Part shown: positions 44,218 through 55,510 of the stretch, one piece after another
Layout: every line of letters begins with the position of its first letter
Position numbering within the stretch: position 1 is the stretch's first letter
Assembly: GCF_030272615.1 (NCBI RefSeq)
Contig: NC_081413.1
Location: 181,608,951-181,672,950 of the forward strand
Direction of reading: 5' to 3'
Origin: Cryptomeria japonica
Taxonomy: Eukaryota > Streptophyta > Pinopsida > Cupressales > Cupressaceae
Length of the DNA: 64,000 nt
The notes under the pieces: model-generated
Databases searched by the model: none
What the model saw: only the letters and a program-made list of their open reading frames with translations
What the model was told of the DNA's origin: nothing
Position numbers and translations under genes: made by a program

Positions 44218-44571
44218 GTAGCTCTGACTAGGGATGGTTGATTGCAAGATCAACATAAGAATTCATATTCTATGGTAGAGTAGACCACCCAAAAATGGAA
44301 TACTTCTCTTCTTCTAAAAAATAGGGCTCCTTATTTAAAACCACACAACTGAAAGAAAGGCAACTATACAAAATGTACAAACATATTTATAACTCATTAT
44401 AAACTACCCCAAACAATCTCAACATTTACCTCTATCAAAAATTTGATTCTCATCACCTGATGTCATGATCCAAATAGAGGCACCTTTTAACAACAACTGA
44501 GCATAATCCTTATAATCAACTCTTTTCATCTCATTACTACAACATCTGATGTGCAAACCTTTTGCCTGATT
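44218..44571 (-). other. LARD-C 3' untranslated region
   Basis: AT-rich, no gene. I do not see a good polypurine tract immediately before the left LTR; the minus strand there reads CCCTAGTCAGAGCTAC. Confidence 0.5.
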
Positions 44572-46825
44572 TTAAGCTTTATAGGAACACACTACTTCAA
44601 CAAAAGTAAACTCATGAGACAAATCACTATAAAGGCCTTCCCATAAGTTGCCATACATTTCAGTATCCCAATCAACTCTATCCTTTGCAAGGGCATCATC
44701 ATGCTGAATTTCAAAAATAAAACATTCATTTTCACCATTGTAATTCTTATCAGCACATGCCTTATTATCATTTAAATTCATAGAATGAGGGACATTAATA
44801 ACCGGTTGATACAAACAAGGAACATAGACATTTTGGTCTAGATGTGGTACTTCACTATGCTGACCACACTTTATATTATCCTTGTTCATCAAACTCAATA
44901 CATCAACATTCTCAATATCCCATTCATGGAAAATAATGCATACCTCTGGCTGAAGCAAATCCTTAACTAAGTCTTTCTCATTCAGACTTATATCCACCTA
45001 AAACACTTCCATTTGTGGTCTGAAATAACCATCACACAACCCATGCCTCTTATCTTCATCATGAAATAATTTAATACAACACATGCTACTACTGTTGGCA
45101 ACTTCATCAGCATCAATAATTTGTTCAATTCAAGGGGAAACTTCAGCATTTTCATCAATAACATCAGCACTATGAACATTTATATCAAAGGCAAAGAACT
45201 CTATATCTGGTTCAAACATGCCATCAACATTCACATCCTCTTCATGGTATGCCATACTTTGAAAATATTCAAATATAGGTTCATTTAAATTTGAAAATGA
45301 AACATTATCTGCACTTTCACATATGTTTTTATCTTAAAAAATACTTCCATTTTTCAGATTCATGACTAAGATATATAACTTGGTTTCCTCTTATATCATC
45401 TTCACAAGATGAATAATAAGAATTCTCATAGGTATCCTCAGTTGCATGACTGGCATTCATTTTCTGATCATAAGAAAAGGAATAGCTTGTATCAAGATCA
45501 CTCTTATTCTAGAATTGATCTTCATTGCTCATTTGTATATCTTCAAAGTGTTGAAAATCAAACTCAGTGTCCTCATAACCAGCACCATCACTCCATTCAG
45601 AAACACACTCATCACTAGGTATGCTTGTATTGAGAGCACCTCTAGCATCATTCACAATTTCATTTTCAGCTTTGTCAGACTTAATCAAATCTTGATTCAC
45701 ATCATATTGCACATCCTTTTGTGACAAAATCATGGGTTGATTGGTAGCTTCTTTGTTTGAACACATTGTGCCATCATCACCATTCACATAACCAACAACA
45801 CTTAGTGATACTTGAGTATTTGGTACTTCAAGATCAAATACATTAGCAGGAAGAAAATACTGATGGTCATTATCATCATTGTTTTCATTATCATTGTCCT
45901 TGGGAGATGCATGATTAACTTCATAATTTGCAGCCACATAATCAACATAACTAACATACAAATCAAATGGTGCATATCCTTTATATATATCTATCTCTGT
46001 AACAACACTATCACAAAATTTCCCACTGATTATTCCATCACTACTGTAAGAGACAACCGGCATTGACAACAAAGTTTCTTGGCAAAGAATGTTTTGCTCA
46101 GCTTCACATTTACTTTCACCATTGAAGATATTTTGACAAGAAGCAACAATAGATGAAAATCTCTTTGAGATCCCAAATTTCAAATTGTTTTCCATGTCCC
46201 TAGCTGTATTAAAAGCTTCATGCAAAGTTTTGGGTTCCTTATCTCTTAATAAGAAACCCATCTTCTTGTCAAAGACACTCATGTAAATCTCCAAACATGC
46301 TCCATCATTAAACTTATACTTGCTAGAAATTTTAGACAATTTTTATGAAAACCTGATATTAAATGTCGGTACCAATTCATCTTCCCTAATTTGTATGTAC
46401 ATGAATTATGTCAACATATCATAATCACTCACCTTTTCAGCAAATTGGGCCATAAAGTCAGTTGTTAATTCATCCCATGAGGAAATATAATTTGCTGGCA
46501 AAAAAAAGAACCAGTCCCTTGCATCCTCTTTAAGTGTCTGGATAAATATTTTCATGCACACATCTTCTTGACAAACTTCAAAATCCCCCATCAAGTCTAA
46601 AAATCTTTTCAAATGTAGATGTGTTGATTCTGATTTCTTCCCACTGAATATTAGCAAATTTTTTCTAATTTTTGTGGGTATGGGATTTGGGTAACCCAAA
46701 ATATCTTTGAAATTTAGAGAAGCATAATACCTCATGATAAAAATTTTCCTATTACATGGTTGTTCTAGTTTACTGGACATGGTTATATGTGAATAAAATT
46801 GGGGCTGAAATAATTGATTGCACAT
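44572..46825 (-). pseudogene. LARD-C gag and acidic tail (no pol)
   Basis: A gypsy-type gag core is open at 46406-46825: MRYYASLNFKDILGYP, THLHLKRFLDLMGDFEV, MKIFIQTLKEDARDWFFF and SSWDELTTDFMAQFAEKV. The same frame runs on to about 45330, interrupted by TAA at 46406, a second TAA near 46345 and TAG at 45509, each explicable as a former Gln codon. The continuation (LRDKEPKTLHEAFNTARDME) is typical of the second half of such gags. It then becomes acidic, low-complexity and Asp/Asn/Glu/Ser-rich. Further broken acidic frames reach 44572. No zinc knuckle, protease, RT or integrase is visible. It probably codes particle protein only. Confidence 0.75.
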
Positions 46826-47763
46826 TGTGACTTCTCAAACTTCATACACAACCCCACACAAAAATTCAACAACTTACAAATATGTCAAGCTACAGATTTA
46901 TCTTCTTCACTTTTTGACATAAAGCTCATGGATATTTGCATATCATAGGAAAACATATAAGATTGAAACTTACAACACTTTGAATATGCAAATATATTTG
47001 ATCTTCTTCCCTTTCAATAGGTGGAAAACACTAGATAGGGAAACTATTTTGCTCTTTTCAAATACCCCAAAACATGTTTAATGTATTGAACTATCTGACT
47101 ATACCTGGATAATTTGCAGCCATAAACTCTTGTAGATCTGAAGATTGACTTCAACTTTCAGCACTATCTTTTACCTCTGAGTCGTCACCTCTTTCATAGA
47201 GGAACAATTTTGAACAACAAAGAGTTATTCTACTACAATTCATTACTTACCTTTCTTCAAATCTGCTGCAATAAACACTATTCTAGGCCACAAACATTGG
47301 ATTTGAGAAATTAACACCAAATCTATGTGTATCTTTCTATTGCACTTTCTTATCAAACTTCTATGATGAAAAATTTATGTGTAAATCTGCATTAGCAGTG
47401 ATAACCCATATCTCTACACTATATATCAAACCATAAAAACCTTATGCAATACTAATTGCATAGAAATTTAACACTGGTATGAACCATGGAGTCGCCACCC
47501 AATAAGGAATTTGGGAAAAATTTGCATACAACTGCAAGGACTTGCTCACAACTCAGCAACATGAATTTACTATTACTCCTTCATAAAATATGACATGAAA
47601 TAACATATCATTCTACAAATCCAGAACAATGAACACTCTCTTCACCATAAAATCACTTTCAACTCTGTGCATATACAATCGATAGACTGGTTGGATATGA
47701 AATTGATAGGATGAGGAATAAATTCAACTTCTAACCTTATCAATCAAACATTTATAACAATTT
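46826..47763 (-). other. LARD-C 5' leader
   Basis: About 940 bases between the primer site and gag. AT-rich with no open frame of note on either strand and no obvious repeat. Confidence 0.55.
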
Positions 47764-47783
47764 GGTCCCTAACAGAGTTGCCA
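47764..47783 (-). promoter_or_regulatory. LARD-C primer binding site candidate
   Basis: The minus strand reads TGGCAACTCTGTTAGGGACC four bases inside the 5' LTR. The position and TGG opening fit a gypsy primer site. Reversing likely C-to-T and G-to-A decay (TGGCGACTC) would bring it closer to sites common in plant gypsy elements. tRNA not assigned. Confidence 0.6.
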
Positions 47784-49825
47784 TTTTTGTTGGTCACCAA
47801 AACTGGTTAACCCAAGTTTACCTGCAATTGATCTATGAAATGGCCAATTTCAATATATGAAATACTTCAGGACTTGGACAACATAACATAGGACCCTAAT
47901 GATCCTCCTGTGCTTTAGGTTCTGTTAGACCTAGGGGGGGACACCCTTTGATGCATAAAATACAACCAGTTACAGACATATGGCAACATCAAACAATAAG
48001 CAGATAGATCATTCCACAAGCTCAACAAGTTAGAAAACACTATAGATTGGCCAAATTTGTACAAGAAGTAGATGAATAAAAGCTTGAAATGAATAGGACA
48101 AAACCCCCAAACATGAAGGGAAATAGATTTCTTTAAATTTATAATATTCTGAAAATATCTCCAAATTCTTCAAAGACCAGTGCCTTGTTCATTGGGCATG
48201 GAGTCACACACAGAACTGCAAAATGCAAATCTCAGCTGCAAATCTATTTTCATTATAAAATATTCATGAATCAATACCTCATACCAATGCATTACTCAAC
48301 TTATTCACAAAATCATCAGATCTTGGATACATATTCCATTATTTATGATTGATTACAGAATTTAAACTCTTCACTGAAGAATGCCTACAAACAATCACAA
48401 CAATCTCCTTGAGATGACAAATTCCAGCCTCCTTGAGGATTTAATTTGTAATAAAGAAATACATAATTGGATACAATTCTATGTGAAATCTACTCATGCC
48501 TTACACAAGTAAAACCTGCAACTATGAAAAAATCTACAATTACTGAAATGCAACTCTATACCCTAAAAAGACCCATAGAATTTTACAAACTTGGAAAAGA
48601 AATTCAAAATTGGAAACACATAATTTGAGAGCCTTCTCCCAAAAATTTTGAAACCCTTACAAATGAGAAGAATTGAGAATATAAAGAGGAGGGAAAAGAT
48701 CAGATCTACATCACCATTTGCCAAGTGTCCTCTTTCCCCAACTGAAGATTTTCTTTTATCCTTCCCATGGAAACTTCTCTCCAAATATCTGAGATCTAAT
48801 AAAACTGATAGCAAAATTGAATTGCTCATTTTGAGAGATTTCCAATGAAATATAATACTTGCATATTTGGGTAAAAAATAGCCCTCAAGTGAATTAATCT
48901 CTCAGATGAATCCATCATTTAAATTTTTGAATTTCTACTATTGTTAGAACTATATCAATTAACTTTAATTTTTACCCATTTTACCCTCTACGCCTTGCCA
49001 CATGGCACCCTATGATTTGCTCGTAGATCCACTGGGATGACACCTCACTTGCTAGCTGCTGGCCACTAGATTGCCACATCATCAGTCACCATGTCGCAGG
49101 GGTTAACTGTCACACATCTTTTTGTTGTAGTATAGCGACAATCGTTCGATTTGCCTCAAACCTACTCAGCCTTTAACACCTGGGTTGCTCATCTCTCGAG
49201 CCCACCATCTAGTTGCCATGTCATAGGGATTAAAGTTCAGATTAATTTCCACTGCGGTATAGTGATGATCGTCAAATCTTCCTTAACTTGTTCGTTGGTT
49301 AATTCACCTTTTTACTGTAAAACTTGAGCATGCCTCGGGATTCATGCACATGCGTGGGGTCCATTGGGTTGTTGAGCTGGTCTCCTATCGAAATCCCTTT
49401 TTCTTTAGACATTATACATACTTGTGCTTTTGCATTTAAATACATAAACATTCCCATGCACAACCAATGTGGGATAATGGTCTATGCCTGGAAAATGCAT
49501 TTACTTCAGTTTCTAAGTTTTTCACCACCACGCTCGGAGAAGTTCTTGGCATTATGCCTACCAAATGCATTTCCTGAAGGTTTCAAACCATCCAAACTCC
49601 ACTATACGTAGGTGACTACCATTTTTGTTTGAAAGCTTCTATTGCCTTTTCAACGCAGGTCCACACAGGAGGAAAGATGCTGACAGAAGTTGTGGAATTT
49701 AGGTGCTACACCTGCCAACACATTTGTTTGAAAGCTCCTTAATGATGCCCTCCTCACCAGCCACATAGGCTATGCACCTGCTAGTGGCATTGTTTAAACT
49801 TCAAAACCTTTTCATCCATGCAAGG

Positions 49826-50598
49826 TGTTAGGAAACTTACAGATACTGAGAGGAGGGGGTGAATCAGTATCTAACCAGTAATTAGATTTTCTCAACTTAA
49901 AACATGCAGAACATATTGTAATAGTGTACCGGTATGCAAGAAATAATGCAGTAAATAGAAATGAAAGAAACCACATGAAAATCTCACCATAACACAATGA
50001 TTTAATGACGAAACCTAGTGTGGGAAAAACCTCGGTGGGATTTGTGACCCACAATATTCACTTACTGGCCAATAAGGGAATATTACTTACAATAGGGACC
50101 TGCACATGCAGGAAGGCCAACTGCCTAGAGCTCACTACTCAAATGGGAAGTCTCACTGACTTACAATGTGGATTATACAAATCCAATAACTTGTTCTATT
50201 TTACAATAGCATCTTCAATGCCAGATTCAGTACCGGTTCCTGCTTTGTTCTTTACATATACCACTTAACCTATATTTTGCATAATAGGTCTGCCTAATCT
50301 TTTCTCCTTACCTTTTTGCTTCACTTGCTTACAAAATGTCTACAATGATCTCTTTTATATATAAGAGTCATTTTACAATGATATCAAGTTGGCTTACATA
50401 GTTTTTCAAATAATAAACAAAATATGATATATCAAAAATCTTGATGGCCTCTGTGCTGGTAAACTGAGTGTCGGTGTAGAGTGTGTTCTACTGATGCCAG
50501 TGTAATTCCTTGTCAGTGCCATAGGATTGTAAGGTTGCCATCAATGACAAAACCTTCAATCACATACAATGTCTCATTGGAGTGTGCATATGCCAACA
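49826..50598 (-). repeat. LARD-B 3' LTR
   Basis: Bounded by TGTTAGGAAAC and TATGCCAACA on the plus strand. Carries two ACCGGT motifs (near 49929 and 50232), the minus-strand C-run box next to the low-coordinate end, and a TATA-like sequence within a palindrome, CTCTTTTATATATAAGAG, at about 50350-50368. Confidence 0.9.
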
Positions 50599-50944
50599 AT
50601 CTCCCCTTTGGCATTGATGGCAACACTCATGAGAAATTTCAAAAGTGTATCCAAAAATGTGTGCTCCCCCTGAGCATATGATTCTTGTGATATTTGAATT
50701 TTCTCATACCACTACTCCCCCTTTGGCATCAATGACAAAGGTTGTCAAGATGTCAGTAGAGTTTGTAGTTTCAACCTTGTAACTGGGTAGTTACAATTTG
50801 AAATAGATCCACCAAAATCAAGTTTATACTCTCCATAAACTTTTTACTATCTCTTATTCCTGTCTCTGTCCTTTTAGCTGTACCGGTGAGATGCTGCAAA
50901 TGCTTTGCTAGTGTTTTCTATCCCTGTATTAGTGCCTTAGATAT
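50599..50944 (-). promoter_or_regulatory. LARD-B 3' untranslated region with polypurine tract and extra tracts
   Basis: The minus strand next to the LTR reads CCAAAGGGGAGAT (50599-50611), preceded by the same GCCATCAATG flank as in LARD-A and copia-1. Extra minus-strand AGGGGGAG tracts lie at about 50664-50671 and 50714-50724; the latter is embedded in TTGATGCCAAAGGGGGAGT, a near copy of the true site. No gene. Confidence 0.78.
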
Positions 50945-53305
50945 TTATTTCTGTAATGATGCTAGATAGTCCAATCTTGGACTTATTTTTAATCTTAGAT
51001 GCTTTGCCTTATTCACTATTCTCTCCTTTTCTCTTTCTAATTTAAGTAATTCTTCCTCAAAATTTGTTATCTTCCCCTCAAAAACTGATAATGTATCAGG
51101 TGAGTTAACAAAATTATCAGCAAGTTTATTGATTTCATCTTGTACCTTGCTTATTTTCTTATCTATATCTATAGTCAAAAGGTTTGTCTTACAGGTGTCT
51201 TTGTATGAAGTTTTGTACTCTTTCAATAAGTTACACAGTTTCGGTAGAAGTGTTTCAAAATCTCTGGTACACTTGTTTATCTGCTCATCAAAGAATCTTT
51301 GCTTTTCAATTTCCAATTTATCCTTCAATGCCTCTTCCTTTATTTTCTCAATGTTTTCTATGATATATTTACACAAGGTATCAAGTTGTCCTAAAGAATC
51401 TTTATTGTCTATATTACAGTTAGGAGCAATTACCTTCAAAATTGGTATGGTGTCATCTATTGCCTTATAAGCTTGTGAGCTACAATCTGTTATCTTTTTA
51501 ATTGACTCTAATAATACTTCAGTCACATTAGTTGATTTGTAGCCTGATGATGAGGAACCTACATTCAGAGTACCACCAGTGGAAGTAACCAAGCTTGTAT
51601 TGACCTCTAGTAGGTCTGTTTGTGTCTGCATTTCCTTAAGCAATGGTTTGTGTGCTTCACCAGTTGCTAGTGGCACTGTTTCCTTATGAACCTATTACTG
51701 TTGTTGTTCCTGTTCTAGAGCCTTTTGCTTTGTTTGTTTCTCTGATTGTTGCATTGACTTAGTCTAAGTCTGAGTTTCTACCTATTTCTCTTTTAGATCT
51801 GTTGGTTTCTCCTGTGTGTTTTCAGTTTGCTCATCTACCAGAGGCTCACTAGCCATGTCAGTCTTATTAGTTGTATCTTTGTCTAGCACAATATTGATCT
51901 TTTGAGTATCAACATCCACTGTATATAAGACTTTAGGATTAGGATTAGCATCCTCTACATCCATAGTTTCAACTGCCGATTGATCTTTTGTAGCTATTGT
52001 TGTTACCGGTGGAGTAATCAAAGGAGGTGGGGGTAAGTTGTCTTTAACCTTGATACTAGGTGGTCCACCAACTTTACCTTTACCCTTGTCTCTTTCCTTT
52101 TGATAAACCTTTATAGGTTTGTGGCTCATGTATTCTTCTTGTTTTTCTTTTTCCACTAAGAAAATGTCCCATGCATTTTCTATCTCCTCAGTCACCTCAT
52201 TAACTCTTCAAACCATTAAAGCAATGTGCCGGTGTGCAGTAGAAAATACTGACTGATTGGCTTCAATAATTAAGTCATCAATTTCTTTGGGTGAATTCAC
52301 TAGGTATACAGCAAGTAGCTTTTCTATCTTTATTTTCTTGTCAAGTTCTATTACTGCTTGTCTTCTTGCTTCCAATCTTTTAAACAGTTCATCTGGTACT
52401 TCATCTGCTACTTCCATCAAAAATTTCTTATACATATCCATATGTAATATAACACGGTTTTCTACTTGTTCTTTTTCATTAGCTGTCAGAGTGTCATATA
52501 GTTTCTCTATATTCTTCAATTTCCCTTCCTCTATAATTTCATTCAACAGTATGTCAAGAGGAGCCAAGTCCTTATTTGTCCTCTTCTTCTTCTTGGGTGT
52601 CAGTTTCTTCTTCTTTGGTGTAGCCTTTCTTACTAGAGATCTCACTGCTTGTTGTTTTTGTCTTGTCCTCCTAGGTGAGGGTGTGGTTGCCAGTGAGGGA
52701 TCTCTTTTCCTTACAACTCTCTTGAAAGTTGCAGGCATGTCATTCTCTGAAGATGTGCCTACCGGTGATAGGTGAGTTTCAGGTTGTGGAGCTGCTAACT
52801 CATCCTCTATTATACCGGTTTGTTTCATTACTTTTTCCTTGATTTCCTTTGCTTGCCTGGAACCTCTTCTTACAACTGCCTCAACCTTTTTCACTCTTTT
52901 ATGGGATTGTATTTGGCTTTCAATAGTTTCTGCACTACCAAATACTTCTTCCTTAGGTTCTTTAGGGGATACCAGAAGTGCTTTAGCATATGTTTCAATT
53001 ATATGATCATCTATTTCGTAGCCCATCTTTGTTACCCAGATTGTCCTAGGGATGATTGCTTCCATCCAAATCTCATCCTTTTTTATTACAAAACATATTT
53101 CATCCTTATATTTGTCAACAATCTTTTGTGATAATCTAATTCTTTTCTTCATTTTGGCCTTAAGTGCTTGAAAGAAATCATGGATATTGTTTTCCTTATC
53201 TTCTCCCATATTATTGAATAGTTCAGAAATCACTGGAAATGCCTTAGCTCAGAATATTTGTGCTCTTCATAGGTTTGAAATCTCGGTGAAATGAAATGGA
53301 GCCAA
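50945..53305 (-). pseudogene. LARD-B ORF2: homologue of LARD-A ORF2
   Basis: A single frame runs from about 53305 (APFHFTEISNL) to the TAA at 50945 with no frameshift, broken only by stops: two TGA near 53249-53269, TGA at 52208, TAG at 51782 and nearby, and adjacent TAA TAG after a Gln run near 51690. The first conserved block reads KYKDEICFVIKKDEIWMEAI and MGYEIDDHIIETYAKALL. A Lys/Arg-rich stretch (ATPKKKKLTPKKKKRTNK) follows, then the second block (NEKEQVENRVILHMDM). After these come a Gln/Lys/Glu-rich middle, less extreme than in LARD-A, and a 240-residue helical tail (50945-51676). The N-terminal part of LARD-A ORF2 is absent. Function unknown. Confidence 0.75.
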
Positions 53306-53515
53306 AATCTCAAATTTATAGTGTCATTTTGCCATCTACCACATTAAATGCATGCCGGTTAAGTATTCACTTAACATTGTCTGCCGGTAATAAAGCAATT
53401 TCAAACTTCTCATCTCTAACTGAGGGAATAATAGAACATGTGTCATTAGATCACCAAACCCTCAAGGAAGCTTTCTTCAATTCGATGAAGAACTTCCTGC
53501 TGGTGGAGCATCACT

Positions 53516-54633
53516 CTATCCTACCGATGAAACACCACTCTGTCCTATCGGTGAAGTATTGACTAGTTCTACCGGTGGAGGAGTATTCCCAATATTTAGA
53601 TCATCTTTTCTAATCCATTTTTTTGAGAATTCTTCCTTAACCTCTTCAATTTTTTCTTTACCTTTCAAGATAGAGCTTTTGTTGTCTACCGGTGATCCTT
53701 TACTTCTATAGAATTTTGCAATATGCCCAATCTTGTTACATGCATAACAAGTTACATTATTTTTCTGAATAGCTTTTCCATAACCTATGCCAGTTTGTGT
53801 TCTGCATTGATTAGATAAATTTCCAAATCTTCCACAAACATAACATCTCACATTCATTATTGAATTCTCAGAATTGTGACCAATTTTGTTGCATTTAGAA
53901 CATTGACCGGTGGGTGTGTTGATATTCTGATAATTTCTAGATCTGCATTCATTTTCTCTATGACCATACTTATTATAGTTAAATCATTTTCCATTGAATT
54001 TATAAGCATTAGCTTGCCTTACCGATTTTCTGTGATCCTGAGTGTTTGTAGTACTGGAGCTTTCACCAATTTCAAAGCCAATTCCAGAAGTGAAATCTTT
54101 AGGTTTTTGATTCTTTAGCAAGGTGCCAAGTTCCTCTGAGCTTTTCTTGAATTTCTCTTTATGTTGATTTGTAGTTTCTAGTTCTTTTTCTAAGACTTCT
54201 TTCTATCTCATCAGTTCATTTGAGTCATTCTGAGTGTGCATCAGATCTGTCTTTAATAGATCATTTTCATAGCTAAGTCTTGTGTTCTCATTTGCTGCAT
54301 CACTTAGTCTTCTGGTCAATTCTTCTTCATTCTTCTTCCTATCTTCAATCTCTTTACAAAATCTCATAGTCATATCCTACATCTCATTCTTTGTAGTTAT
54401 GTTCTCTAGTTTTAGCTTACTTAACATATCATTAAGTGATTCCTTCTCATCATTCTCATTTTGCATCTTTTCACAAAGTTCTCTTCTCTTATTTCTTGCA
54501 ATAGTAAGATTCTCTTGAAGTGCCTGAATGATATCTTGAGCTACTTTTAGATCATCTTCTAGTTTGATATTTTTCAATTTTCTGCATCATAGTCTGAGAG
54601 AGCTACTTCAAGTTGCTTCATCAGATTTTCCAT
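53516..54633 (-). pseudogene. LARD-B ORF1: coiled coil plus four degenerate zinc knuckles
   Basis: The ATG at 54631-54633 starts MENLMKQLEVALSDYDAEN. After a stop and slip a long coiled coil follows (LEDDLKVAQDIIQALQENL, MLSKLKLENITTKNEM, NTRLSYENDLLKTDLMH). Next come SGIGFEIGESSS, matching the LARD-A linker, and four knuckles: FNYNKYGHRENEC, CSKCNKIGHNSENS, CYVCGRFGNLSNQC and CYACNKIGHIAKFY. Each has lost one or more metal ligands, two of them as Tyr. The end resembles LARD-A ORF1 (EEVKEEFSKKWIRKDD). Spacing to ORF2 is about 210 bases. Probably RNA-binding and particle-forming, by inference. Confidence 0.8.
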
Positions 54634-54690
54634 CTTTACCGGTGTCAAGATCTTCCTCAAGATATTAGGCTTCTGAAAATAGAGGACCAA

Positions 54691-54702
54691 GCTCTGATAC
54701 CA
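54691..54702 (-). promoter_or_regulatory. LARD-B primer binding site (initiator-Met tRNA type)
   Basis: The minus strand reads TGGTATCAGAGC, two bases inside the 5' LTR. Identical to the LARD-A site. Confidence 0.92.
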
Positions 54703-54704
54703 AT

Positions 54705-55510
54705 TGTTAGGAAACTTACAGATACTGAGAAGGGGGGGTGAATCAGTATCTAACTGGTAATTATATTTTCTCAACTTAAAACATGTAGAACATATTGTAA
54801 CAGTGTACCGGTATGCAAGAAATAATGCAGTAAACAGAAATGAAAGAAACCACATGAAAATCACACCATAACACAATGATTTAACGAGGAAACCCAGTGT
54901 GGGAAAAACCTCGGTGGGATTTGTGACCCATAATATTCACTTATTGGCCAATAAGGGAATATTACTTACAATAGGGGCCTACACATGCAGGAAGGCCAAT
55001 TTCCTAGAGCTCACTGCTCAAATGGGAAGTCTCACTAACTTACAATGTGGATTATACAAATCCAATAACTTGTACTATTTTACAATAGCATCTTCAATGC
55101 CAGATTCAGTACCGGTTCCTGCTCTATTCTTTACATATACCCCTTAACCTATATTTCGCACAATAGGTCTACCTAATCTTTTCTCCTTACTTTTTTGCTT
55201 ACTTCACTTGCTTACAAAATGTCTACAATGATCTCTTTTATATATAAGAGTCATTTTACAATGATATCAAGTTAGCTTACAAATTTTTTCAAATAATAAA
55301 CAAAATATGATATATCAAAAATCTTGTTGGCCTGTGTGCTGGTATGCTTCCTTTCTTTGTGTTAGTGTCGGTGTCCTGAGTGCTGGTGTAGAGTGTGTTC
55401 TATTGATGGTGGTGTAATGTCTTGCCGATGCCATAGGATTGTAAGGTTGCCATCAATGACAAAACCTTCAATCACATACAATGTCTCATTGGAGTGTGCA
55501 TATGCAAACA
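54705..55510 (-). repeat. LARD-B 5' LTR
   Basis: Homologous to 49826-50598 with one 33-base insertion near 55340. Starts TGTTAGGAAAC beside the primer site and ends ATATGCAAACA before CAAGG. The palindromic TATA-like CTCTTTTATATATAAGAG is kept at about 55233-55250, supporting a promoter role on the minus strand. Confidence 0.9.

Larger units (their letters stand above)
49826..55510 (-). mobile_element. LARD-B: pol-less LTR element with two ORFs (copia-type ends)
   Basis: A complete 5685-bp element on the minus strand, with 773/806-bp LTRs, TG...CA ends, the target duplication CAAGG, an intact primer site and a polypurine tract. The internal 4.1 kb encodes ORF1 and ORF2, homologous in order and motifs to LARD-A, yet the LTRs are different in sequence apart from the ends. 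No pol domain is present. LTRs differ by roughly 6% in the first 110 bases plus a 33-base indel. Confidence 0.9.
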
